64,000 nt of DNA. It comes from Streptomyces sp. NBC_00459. Its GTDB lineage: Bacteria > Actinomycetota > Actinomycetes > Streptomycetales > Streptomycetaceae. Below are positions 8,459 to 17,000 of this stretch, in pieces. The DNA lies in the NCBI RefSeq assembly GCF_036013955.1, contig NZ_CP107903.1, positions 3,906,001-3,970,000 of the forward strand, in the 5' to 3' direction. Every line of letters starts with the position of its first letter. Position 1 is the first letter of the stretch. Below the pieces are notes generated by a model. The model did not search any database and was not told the DNA's origin. It saw only the letters and a list, made by a program, of their open reading frames with translations. The position numbers and the translations under genes are program-made.

Positions 8459-8791
8459 ATGAATGTCGAACACGCCCAGCAGACCACGGCCGCCGAGATC
8501 CGTACGGCCATCAAGGCCGCGACTCCGAGGGCCGTGTACCCGGACGACGAGTTCGGTTCCCCCGAGTCCCCCTCCGTCCGGGTGGCCGGCTGGGACCCCG
8601 AGGAGACGCAGTCGAACGAGCGTCTGCTGAAACAGAGCACCAGCCACCTCACGAAGCACGGCTGGAAGGTCTTCCCCGAGACGACGGACAGCGACGACCG
8701 CTCGGCCCGCATCATCAAGCCCGGCCTCGCGAGCGGACGACTCTACGCGTCGAACCAGAGCCTCACTTTCACGGGCAGCGTCGAGGTGTGA
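8459..8791 (+). CDS. Small cytosolic partner protein, second copy (110 aa)
   Basis: This is a diverged paralogue of the preceding gene. AIKAATPRAVYPDDEFGS near the N-terminus matches the relic at 4705, and LTKHGWKV matches LTKKGWKI of the lipoprotein at 4874. There is no export signal. ATG 8459 lies 90 bases after the preceding stop on the same strand, and a perfect 9-bp-stem hairpin follows at 8855. It probably ends the hydrolase operon. Function is unknown; see the neighbouring copy. Confidence 0.6.
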   Translation: MNVEHAQQTTAAEIRTAIKAATPRAVYPDDEFGSPESPSVRVAGWDPEETQSNERLLKQSTSHLTKHGWKVFPETTDSDDRSARIIKPGLASGRLYASNQSLTFTGSVEV

Positions 8792-8854
8792 CGGGCATTG
8801 CCACTCGTGACCGCGCCGCCCTTCTTGCCACTCTGGCCCAAGCTGTGACCTGAA

Positions 8855-8890
8855 CGCACCCCCAGCACCGTTTCACGCTCCGGGGGTGCG
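8855..8890 (+). terminator. Hairpin after the hydrolase operon
   Basis: Perfect 9-bp arms CGCACCCCC (8855-8863) and GGGGGTGCG (8882-8890) enclose an 18-base loop, 64 bases after the stop of the 110-aa gene. There is no U-tract, as is usual in Streptomyces. Confidence 0.55.
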
Positions 8891-8979
8891 GGCTGTTCCC
8901 GAGACCCGATCCACCGCCCTCGGGCCAGTGCGGCTAGGGTCGAGGAGCACCTCAGCAGACCACCTGTGGAGACAGACTG

Positions 8980-9675
8980 ATGTTCGGCAAGAACAGGCAC
9001 GTCGACGAACCTCCTGTTCCTCCTGTTCCCTGGGCCGATGTGTGGGAATTCGCCATCGGCAACGAGGAACGACCCGCGGCCGGACAGCGGAAACATCCAG
9101 TGCTCGGAGTCCGTGCGTTCAGGGTCCCCTCCGGCGGAGGCGCACAACGCGTCCACGCTCCCTGCGCGTTCTTCCCTCCAGGAAGCCCACCCGGCTCCCC
9201 GTCGTCCTCGCCCACCGGACTCCGCCTGTACGAGGACGCCGAGGGACGGCAACTCCTCTGCTCCGTTGATGATCCGCAGGAAACCAAAGGCGAACGCCGA
9301 TATCACGTCCGCGACGGGCAGGGGCAGGCCATTGGCACGATCCGCCGCCTCGCACCGCTCAAGCATGCTTTGAAACCCACCTGGCGCATCGACCAGCCCA
9401 GCCATCCGGAGATCGTGAGCAGCGCGGAATGGGCGAAGAACGGCACGAAGGAGATCGTCCAGCGCGGTGCCGGCAAGTTTCTCCTGGGTGCCATTCAAGC
9501 CGTGGCGGACATGGGGGCTGACGGCGGCGATCAGGCCTCCAAGTCACGTGTGCTTGAGTGGAAGGCCGACGGCGAACTGGTGATGACCTCCGACGGTAAT
9601 AGCCGATTCCTGATCCGAGTGGCGTGGCTCGACCGCCGCCTGGTCTTCGCATTCGCACTTCTGCGCACCAGCTGA
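8980..9675 (+). CDS. LURP/scramblase-like protein (231 aa)
   Basis: This is a paralogue of the product at 9795. Both share LYED(A/P), a LLC strand, HVRDGQG followed by GT(I/L), then W.I.QP.HPEIV, a helix with (A/V)ADMGA(D/E)GGDQ, and a final hydrophobic strand RRL.FAFAL. The pattern 'strand-DGxGxxxGxI-strand' around a central hydrophobic helix resembles the Tubby-like fold of LURP-one and scramblase-like proteins; this is recognition by eye and not secure. No signal peptide is seen. ATG 8980 follows GTGGAGACAGACTG. It sits inside the type VII locus between two effector-like genes. Confidence 0.6.
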   Translation: MFGKNRHVDEPPVPPVPWADVWEFAIGNEERPAAGQRKHPVLGVRAFRVPSGGGAQRVHAPCAFFPPGSPPGSPSSSPTGLRLYEDAEGRQLLCSVDDPQETKGERRYHVRDGQGQAIGTIRRLAPLKHALKPTWRIDQPSHPEIVSSAEWAKNGTKEIVQRGAGKFLLGAIQAVADMGADGGDQASKSRVLEWKADGELVMTSDGNSRFLIRVAWLDRRLVFAFALLRTS

Positions 9676-9741
9676 CCGACACACCACCCAGCCTCGCCCA
9701 CAATGTTATATTTTCCCCATCTGCTATCAAATACTAGCGAG

Positions 9742-9759
9742 TTGGGGTAATTGACCCAA
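9742..9759. promoter_or_regulatory. Inverted repeat upstream of the second LURP-like gene
   Basis: The arms TTGGGGT and ACCCAA around AATTG form a near-perfect palindrome in an unusually AT-rich gap (9690-9780) ahead of the gene starting at 9795. It is a candidate operator. Confidence 0.4.
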
Positions 9760-9794
9760 ATAACTCACTGTAGAGAGCGGCCATGGAGGCAGAA

Positions 9795-10496
9795 GTGGCT
9801 TTCGGCAGGAGCAGGTCGGCGGCCGACGAGCCCTCCATGGAAACCGTCCCGTGGGCCGCTGCCGGGCAGTTCGTGATCGGTACCGTCGAGCGTCCCGAGA
9901 CGGCGAAGCGCAAGCGGATCGAGTGGGGCAAGCCCGCCGTGCGGGTGCCCAAGGGTTCCAAGGATCTGCAGGTACTGGCTCCTTGCGCTTTCCTCGGATC
10001 CGCCGACACCCACAGCGCCGCCCTGCCCTCGCGCCCCGAGCACACGTTGTACGAGGACCCCGACGCGCGTCAGCTGCTCTGCTACGTGGAGCCGGCCGTC
10101 GAGGCCGACGGAGAGCAACGCCATGTGGTGCGGGACGGCCAGGGCCTGGTCGTCGGAACGCTCACGCGCGTACCGCCGAAGCGTCGTCCGTTCAAGCACA
10201 CATGGCGCATCGAGCAGCCAGGCCACCCGGAGATCGTCGGACGCGGCGAGTGGGCGAGCGGTGACGCCAAGGAGGTCGCAGGCCGTATGGCCGGCAAGTT
10301 CGTCAAGGGCGTCGTCAACGCGATCGGCGACATGGGCGCGGAGGGCGGCGATCAGCGCTCGAAGTCGCGCTCGCTGGAGTGGCGCGCCGACGACAAGGTC
10401 GTGATGGTCTCGGAGGGCAGCGAGCGGGTCACCGTGCGGGCGGGCTGGATCGACCGTCGTCTGGCCTTCGCGTTCGCGCTCGTCGGTGATCACTGA
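9795..10496 (+). CDS. LURP/scramblase-like protein, second copy (233 aa)
   Basis: Tandem paralogue of the preceding gene, with the same motif order: HTLYEDPDARQLLCY, HVVRDGQGLVVGTL, WRIEQPGHPEIVGRGEW, IGDMGAEGGDQRSKSRSLEW and RRLAFAFALV. It has more usual Streptomyces codon use than the first copy. I choose GTG 9795 over ATG 9783 because GGAGG at 9785-9789 is well spaced for GTG 9795, and the resulting N-terminus (AFGRSRSA) aligns with the first copy (FGKNRHV). The same fold caveat applies. The role within the secretion locus is unknown. Confidence 0.6.
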   Translation: MAFGRSRSAADEPSMETVPWAAAGQFVIGTVERPETAKRKRIEWGKPAVRVPKGSKDLQVLAPCAFLGSADTHSAALPSRPEHTLYEDPDARQLLCYVEPAVEADGEQRHVVRDGQGLVVGTLTRVPPKRRPFKHTWRIEQPGHPEIVGRGEWASGDAKEVAGRMAGKFVKGVVNAIGDMGAEGGDQRSKSRSLEWRADDKVVMVSEGSERVTVRAGWIDRRLAFAFALVGDH

Positions 10497-10660
10497 GAGG
10501 CGCTCCCCCGCGCCCGCTGCTCGGCCGCAGTCCCGTGTTCACATACGCACTTCTGCCCGGCAGTTGACCGCCGGGCGCTCCAACCCCGCCCGTATCATGG
10601 TGCGCCCATTCACCACCTGCCACTGAGGGCCCGGTTTGATGTGCTTTAGGGGGATGAAGC

Positions 10661-12094
10661 ATGGCTATGCGGAGCGCCAATCCAGACGATCTGGATCAGC
10701 TCGCGAAGCTGCTGGACGGCCGGGGCGGTGTCCAGGACAAGCTTGACGAAGCCTTTACAAGGGCGTCCCAACTCGGTGTCACAAGCAAACTCACCTCACT
10801 CAAGCCGCTTCGTTCCTGGGTGACGGACGCAGGACCGGATCTGCGCAAGCGAGCGACCTTCGCCCGGCTGGAGAGTGGCGATCCCCAGGCCGGGCTGCGC
10901 TGGGCCGGCTTCAGCCCTCAGGACCTCGAGAAGTACAAGCAGGAGGGTCTGTCGCCCGATGTGCTGCTGCTGGCCAACTCGGTGGCGGCCAGCGACGACC
11001 CGAAGGCCGACACCTTCAAACGACGCGTCAATGAGTCCCTGTCGGACTACATCGACCGGCTGAAGGCGCACGCGATCGCACAGATTCCGGGGCTGGCGCC
11101 GCACGAAGAAACGATCGCCACCATGATCGGGCTCTACGGCGACTGGGGCTCGATCACCAAGTCCGCGGCCGTCGTCACCATCCAGGGAACCTCACTCACC
11201 AAGGTTCTCCTCGGCAACTCCCTGAAACAGGGCGTGATGCGCACCTGGCAGACCCGAATAGGTACCGCTCTCAGCGGGTCCAGCAACGGGCTCATAAAAT
11301 CGGCCGGCAACGGCCTCATCAGGTGGACCCCGAAGATCCGCTCCCTGAGCGCCCCCGGCAGTTGGCTGCCCGGACAGCTCGGCCGGCTGTTCTCCGGCAG
11401 TTCCCTCTACCAGAACGCGAGCCGGGTCCCGCTGACGAGCGGCCTCCGCGGGGATCTGTTGGGCAACGCGTACAACTGGGCGCGCAACACACCGCTCATG
11501 CGCAGCTTCGGCGTCAACGGGGCCATCGACTTCCTGGTCGGGTCCGACGATGTCGCCAAGATGTATGGCGGCTTCACCCATTCCGGGCAAGCAGTCCAAC
11601 GCGCGGGCAATGCCAGCCTGCTCAAGGTCTTCACCAAGGCATCGAACGCCCAGCGGTTCGCCAACTCTCTGCCGAGCGCGGCACGGGGAGCCGGCGCTCT
11701 GCGTACCGGCCTCGGCGCCGCCGCCAAGACCGCAGGCTTCCTGCGCGGTGCCGGCGTCGTCGGTGGCGTCCTCTCCACGGGCTTCAGCGCGGCCAACGTG
11801 ATCTCGCAGGGCAATCCGGTCGACGCGTTCAAGAGGAACGGCGCGGGATACGTCGCCGACATCGCCGAGGTCGGATTCAACGCCTCCCTCACCGCGGCCA
11901 TGGTCGCCCCCAACCCGATCACCATCGGCCTCGCGGTGGGCACAGGCCTCATCTATGGCGGGGCCAAGGTCGTCGAGCACTGGGACGACATCAAGAAGGG
12001 TGCGGGCGAGGCGGCGAACTGGGTCGGCAACAAGGCGTCGGACCTTGGGAAGAGCATCGCCAAGTCCAAGGCGAACCCCATGAACTGGTTCTGA
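10661..12094 (+). CDS. Type VII secretion effector-like protein (477 aa)
   Basis: Paralogue of the 419-aa protein at 319. The N-terminal helical domain is nearly identical in pattern (LAKLLDGRGG, KLDEAFTRASQLGVTSKL, RSWVTDAGPDLRKRA). The C-terminal domain shares QGNPVDAFKR, a hydrophobic NASLTAAMVAPNPITIGLAVG stretch, HWDDIKKGAGEAANWVG and a basic tail. The middle (~150-370) is divergent, as in proteins with exchangeable centres. No enzymatic motif is visible. ATG 10661 follows AGGGGGATGAAGC. The EspG-like paralogue lies next to it in convergent orientation (12255). I infer a type VII substrate, possibly membrane-active through the hydrophobic C-terminal region. Confidence 0.6.
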   Translation: MAMRSANPDDLDQLAKLLDGRGGVQDKLDEAFTRASQLGVTSKLTSLKPLRSWVTDAGPDLRKRATFARLESGDPQAGLRWAGFSPQDLEKYKQEGLSPDVLLLANSVAASDDPKADTFKRRVNESLSDYIDRLKAHAIAQIPGLAPHEETIATMIGLYGDWGSITKSAAVVTIQGTSLTKVLLGNSLKQGVMRTWQTRIGTALSGSSNGLIKSAGNGLIRWTPKIRSLSAPGSWLPGQLGRLFSGSSLYQNASRVPLTSGLRGDLLGNAYNWARNTPLMRSFGVNGAIDFLVGSDDVAKMYGGFTHSGQAVQRAGNASLLKVFTKASNAQRFANSLPSAARGAGALRTGLGAAAKTAGFLRGAGVVGGVLSTGFSAANVISQGNPVDAFKRNGAGYVADIAEVGFNASLTAAMVAPNPITIGLAVGTGLIYGGAKVVEHWDDIKKGAGEAANWVGNKASDLGKSIAKSKANPMNWF

Positions 12095-12254
12095 TCCCAG
12101 GACAGTTGAAGGGGTTGCGCAGGGTCCAGGTCGTGGTGGAGGACAGCCCGTTGGCGACGCCATTCCGGCATGGTCCGCCGTGCCGCGAGCGATCAATCCT
12201 GCGGGGCCGCGACGAGCGTGACGCGCTGCCCCGTCTCCACGGCTTGGCAGCCGG

Positions 12255-13112
12255 TCATCCCTCCGGAGTCGGCAGCGGCTCCACGATCAGCTCATCCTTG
12301 TCCGGCAGAAGGTCCGTGATCTTCTCCCAGACCTCCGCGGAGTCCGAGCGGACGAGTACCAGGGGGCTGTCCGGGGTGACCTGGCCGGGCATGATGGGTT
12401 CTTCGGGCTTCTCTCGGAGCCAGTAGCCGAGCGGACCGCAGTCCCATACCGCGAGGGCCCGGATCATCGTGGAGCGTTCGCCTTCGTGCTCGCCGTCCCA
12501 GGCCGTGGTGATGCGCCAGGTGGCGTTGAGAGCGGCCACGAGTTCCACGAACCGGCCGAGCTCGGGGTCCTTGAGGCCGGCGTCCGATTCCACCACCGCC
12601 TTGCGAACGAGGTCCCGGGCCGCGCCGTCGTCTCCGCCGCCTTCGCCGAGTGCCACGAACGCGGTGTCCAGCGCCCCCATCGTGGTCTCGACCCGGACGA
12701 CCTCCGCGGAGCCGTCCGCCGGGGCCTCCCCACGGTGCAGGTTGACCTTGCGGGCCAGGTCCCACACCAGCGTGTTGGGCTCGATCGAGACGTACTCGGA
12801 CTCCTCCTCGCCGGGCCACCCGTCGTGGGAGAAGACCGCCTCCTGGCCGACGATCACGCCGTGGTTGACCGGACCGTGCTCGCCCGTCACCTCCACCTGG
12901 ATCATGACCATGGGATCGGCGAGGGCACCCAGCAAGTCCCGCAGCACCGGGGCCAGTTCACCCTCCTCGCCGATGAGTCCGATCCGCTGGAGCTCGACCA
13001 GGGAGTCCCAGAGCTCCTCGGGAGGCGTCTCACCGTCCAGGAGGTGGGCGAAGACCGCGATGTGGCGGTCGGCCAGCCGGAAACGTGCGCGGGAGCTGTC
13101 GTACGAAGGCAC
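12255..13112 (-). CDS. EspG-like type VII secretion chaperone candidate (285 aa)
   Basis: Paralogue of the protein at 1684 (see its motifs): WPGEEESEY near residue 100, NTLVWDLARKVNLHR, then a second half with TWRITTAWDG, RALAVWDCGPLGYWLRE and VWEKITDLLPD. The two similar halves fit an EspG-like chaperone. It starts at GTG 13112 behind CGGGAGGAAACGAGAACA. The WXG100 gene ends 39 bases upstream on the same strand, so the two probably form an operon. It converges on the 477-aa effector-like gene. The family call rests on layout and neighbours. Confidence 0.5.
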   Translation of the reverse strand: MPSYDSSRARFRLADRHIAVFAHLLDGETPPEELWDSLVELQRIGLIGEEGELAPVLRDLLGALADPMVMIQVEVTGEHGPVNHGVIVGQEAVFSHDGWPGEEESEYVSIEPNTLVWDLARKVNLHRGEAPADGSAEVVRVETTMGALDTAFVALGEGGGDDGAARDLVRKAVVESDAGLKDPELGRFVELVAALNATWRITTAWDGEHEGERSTMIRALAVWDCGPLGYWLREKPEEPIMPGQVTPDSPLVLVRSDSAEVWEKITDLLPDKDELIVEPLPTPEG

Positions 13113-13151
13113 TGTTCTCGTTTCCTCCCGTGAGTCAGCGGTGGCGCCGGC

Positions 13152-13412
13152 TCACTTCTTCGTATTCTGCAGTTCCGTGGCGCTCTGGGCGCACTGGTGC
13201 GCCTCGTCCCGCAGCGCCTTGGCCACCGTGCCGCACGTCGTGTGCCAGGCCCTCAACTTGCCCCGCACGTCATCGGCGTTCGGGCCCGCCCAGGTCTTCA
13301 TCGCGGTCGTGCTGTGATTCTTCGGAGTGTTCACAAGCGAATCGATGTGATCGGCCAAGGACCTCAACCGCGCGGCACGCTGGTTGAGTTCCTGGATGTC
13401 AGGATTTGCCAT
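13152..13412 (-). CDS. WXG100 family protein (86 aa)
   Basis: A helical hairpin of typical WXG100 length with W41-A-G43 followed by PNADDVRGKL in the turn. WXG100 proteins form dimers secreted through EccC/EssC ATPases. ATG 13412 follows GGGGGAGGCTGCT at ideal spacing; the longer open frame upstream is not protein-like. It is divergent from a second WXG100 gene (13641), with 228 bases between holding both promoters, so the two could form a heterodimer. The C-terminus (QNTKK) lacks a YxxxD/E export motif. One unpaired cysteine pair (Cys61, Cys74 region) is unusual for the family. Confidence 0.85.
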   Translation of the reverse strand: MANPDIQELNQRAARLRSLADHIDSLVNTPKNHSTTAMKTWAGPNADDVRGKLRAWHTTCGTVAKALRDEAHQCAQSATELQNTKK

Positions 13413-13640
13413 AGCAGCCTCCCCCGCTGTCTCAGGAGCCCCAGCATACTGCCGGAGCATTACCGCTTTCCTGGGCCCCCGGCCCTGTGTGACGCCCTTG
13501 TGCAGCACCCGTGTGCAACGGCCACAAGTCCCCGAAGATCTCATCCCGGGCAGCGCTGGACGGGAACTACGGGTCGTGCGGTAGCGTCCCCTGTTGCAAA
13601 CGGATAGTCCGTTTGCCTGTGTTACACGGGGAGGATCGCC

Positions 13641-13901
13641 ATGGATCGCGGTGCAGATCTTCAAAGGCTTCGGGACCTATCCAAGACCTTCGGTCGGAAG
13701 GCCCAGGAGCTCCAGGTTCTCATCAGGGCCCTGGAGACGGCCACTACTGAGAGCTCGAGCTACTGGAAGGGCCCCAAGGCCGACCGGTTCCGGGACGACT
13801 GGAACGGTGTGAAGCCGACCTTCGACAAGTGGGTCGACACGCTGAACGACGCCAGCAAGTCGGCGAACACCAGCGCCGACAACATCGAGCGCGCCACCTG
13901 A
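13641..13901 (+). CDS. WXG100 family protein (86 aa)
   Basis: Same length and plan as the divergent gene: helix, W42-K-G44 turn followed by PKADRFRDDW, then a helix. It is the probable heterodimer partner and a type VII substrate. ATG 13641 follows GGGGAGGATCGCC. A perfect 12-bp hairpin 24 bases past the stop ends transcription before the convergent EssC-type gene. There is no YxxxD/E tail. Confidence 0.85.
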   Translation: MDRGADLQRLRDLSKTFGRKAQELQVLIRALETATTESSSYWKGPKADRFRDDWNGVKPTFDKWVDTLNDASKSANTSADNIERAT

Positions 13902-13924
13902 TCCAGGGGCGACCGTCGTACGAA

Positions 13925-13972
13925 GCCGGGGCACCCACCTCCAGAAAGATCCCGGAGGGCGGGTGCCCCGGC
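13925..13972. terminator. Bidirectional terminator between WXG100 and EssC-type genes
   Basis: Perfect 12-bp arms GCCGGGGCACCC (13925-13936) and GGGTGCCCCGGC (13961-13972) lie between two convergent genes, followed on the plus strand by CTTTG. Confidence 0.8.
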
Positions 13973-14002
13973 CTTTGTAGCCCTGTACCTCGCGCTTGGT
14001 GC

Positions 14003-17000
14003 TCAGCCGTTCATGACCGCCTGGATCGGCATATAGGTGCCGCCCGAGATCAGCAGACCGCTGCCCACCGGGCCTCCCCCGCTGTTGGCGGGAAGCCGGA
14101 TGCCGAAGAGCTCGCCCTCCTGCGGGCTCTGGGGCGTCAGCAGCATGCCGTTGCGCGACTTGCGGGCATCGACCGCGAACCCCCGGTACTGACTGGAGAG
14201 CGTGTCCGTCGTGCCCGCGGCGATGAGGCCGACGCCACCGTCGACGCCCTTGCGGATGACGCCCTCCAGGGCCTCGTCCAGCGGGGTGTCGTACAGGAGC
14301 TCCGCGTCGTCCACCACGACGACGTACGGGCGCCCGCCGATCTGTTCCTGGAGTTCCTCCAGGTCGAATCCCGAACTCTCCGCGTTGAGGATGCCGAACA
14401 CGCCCTCCCTGCCCTCCAGTTCCCTCAGCGGTGACCGGCGGGGGGTGATGATCACCAGGGCCGTGCCGACCCGCAGCAAGGACTCGGCGGCACTCAGAAG
14501 TGCCGTCGAACGACCGGACTTGGGCGGACCCGCGATCACGAAACCGGGGCCGTTCTCCTCCAGGTCGACGCCCAGCGGCCGCAGTTCGTCGCCGCCCACG
14601 CACAGCAGCGCCCACAGCGGCGACGGCGCGAAGTCGGGATCCAGGGCCAGCGCCTCGGCAGCCGTGATGCGGGACGGCAGGGCGTCGACGCGCATGGGAC
14701 GGCGGGCGGCCGGGAGCCGCCCGTAACGCGCTGTCGTCTCCTCCGCGATGTCCCGCAGCGCCCGCACCTGCGCCTGCCCTGCGGGGTCCGCCGTGAGCAG
14801 GCTGATCTGGGCCTCGTCCACTCCCACGTCGGTGATGCGCAGCGCGCGGCCCGCAGGCATGCTCTTGGGCACCTCGCGGGTCTGGAGTCCCGCCGTGGAG
14901 TAGTCGTTCGGGTCCGAGAAGCGCAGCACGAGCCGGTCGGCGAAGGCGGACGAGACATGGCCGCTCAGACCGGTCCGGTCGGCGGTCATGACGACCTTCA
15001 GACCCACCGCGGAACCTTCACGGAAGATGCGCTGGGCCACCTCCAGCAGCTGTCCGTAGTTGTAGCCCTCGAAGGTGGAGACGAAGCCCTCCCAGCCGTC
15101 CAGCAGCAGCACCATCCACGGCAGCCGGTCCTCCGGAGCGGCACTCGCCCGCTGTTCGGCGAGGCTCGACGCACCTTCCATGGCGAGGAGTTGCTGGCGC
15201 CGGGCGATCTCCACGAGCAGCCGGTCGATCAGCCGCCGGACCCGGTCGGGCTCGTCCCGGCTGACCACGGCGCCGACGTGCGGCAGCCGCATCAGGGGGA
15301 GGAGCGCGTTCGACCCGCAGTCGATCCCGTAGACGTGGACATCGTGCGGAGATGTGGTGCGGGCCAGCGACCCCGCCAGCGAACGGAGCGCCGTCGACCT
15401 GCCGGACCGGGCGCCGCCGAGCAGCAGGGTGTGCTCGCCGTGGACCAGGTCCAGCGAGATGGGCTTGCGGCTCTGCTTCGCCGGCAGGTCGATCAGGCCG
15501 AACGGGATCGGCGCCACGTCGTCATGGGCGGCCGACTCGTCACCGTACGCGGCGAGTTCGTCCAGCGTGACGAGGTCGCCCAGGGGCGGCAGCCAGGGGC
15601 TGCGCTGTTCGCCGAAGCCCATCCGCTGCGCGCCGTCGCGGACGGCGTCCACGAGGACGGCGAGGTCGGTGACCATGGTCCCGTCGTCCTCGGCCTCCTG
15701 ACGCCTGGGCAGGGGGCGGCTGTACGAGCTCCACGGCAGGGGAAGCATCGTCGCCTTCGGACCGCTCCCGCCGGTGGCGGGCCTGCGGCCACCGATGCGC
15801 GCCGACTGCACGCCGACCAGGGACTGGGCCCCGGAGCGCACATACGCGCGGCCCGGTGTGGACTTGGCGATCGCGCCCGAGTCCGGGGCGTCGATGACGT
15901 CCATGGATTCGGAGGCGTCCGTCACGCGCAGGGCGATGCGCAGGTTCGTGTTGGCGCGGATGTCCGCGCTGACAACGCCCGCGGGCCGCTGGGTGGCCAG
16001 GATGAGGTGCACGCCGAGGGAGCGGCCCCGGCGGGCGATGTCGACGAGTCCCGCGATGAAGTCGGGGAGTTCGGCGACCAGTGAGGCGAACTCGTCGATG
16101 ACCAGGACGAGTCGGGGCATCGGCTCCAGTTCGGGGCGGAGCTTGCGGGTGTCGTTGTAGTCCTCGATGTCCTTGGTGCCGGTGTTGAAGAGGATGGTCT
16201 CCCGGCGGTGGAGTTCGGCCGCGAGCGAGGCGAGGGCCCGCTCGGTCAGATGGGCGTCGAGGTCGCTGACCATGCCGACCGTGTGGGGCAGGCGGGCGCA
16301 GTCCATGAAGGCGCTGCCGCCCTTGTAGTCGATGAGTACGTAGTTCAGGGAGTCCGGCCGGTTGGCGACGGCGAGCGAGGCGATGATCGTCTGCAGCAGC
16401 TCGGACTTACCGGCACCGGTGGTACCCGCGACGAGCGCGTGCGGGCCGTCGCGCCGGATGTCCAGCACGAACGGGCCGTCGGCGGCGATACCGATGGGCG
16501 CGGCCGTCGTGGAGCCGCCCGCCTGCCAGATCCGCTGCACGTCCCCGCCGTCGGGGTCGGGCATGCCCAGCAGCGTGAGCAGCCGGGCGGCGGTGGGCAG
16601 GGCGCTGTCCGCGTCGTCACGGCTGACGTCCCGCACGGGGGCGAGGGAACGGGCGAGCAGTTCGCACCACTCGGGAGTGACCTGGTCGGCCAGGACCTCC
16701 CCGACCGACTCAAGACCGTAGCCGCGTACCCGGACATGGTGTGCCGCGTCGGGCGACCAGCACACCACGGCCTTGCACTCCTCGGGCAGCAGCCGCTCGT
16801 CCTCGTCGATGCACAGCGCGAGGATCCCGTACTGCGGGCCCTCGGTGAGGAGTTGGGGAACTCCGGGCACCCGGCGCAGCAGCCGTGCCCCGTCGAGGAT
16901 CACCAGGATGTTGGTGTCCGGGTACATCTGCCCCAGCATGTTGTTCTGTTCGCGGGCCGCCTTGCGGCGGCTCAGCTCGTTCAGCAGCTCGTTGACCCGG

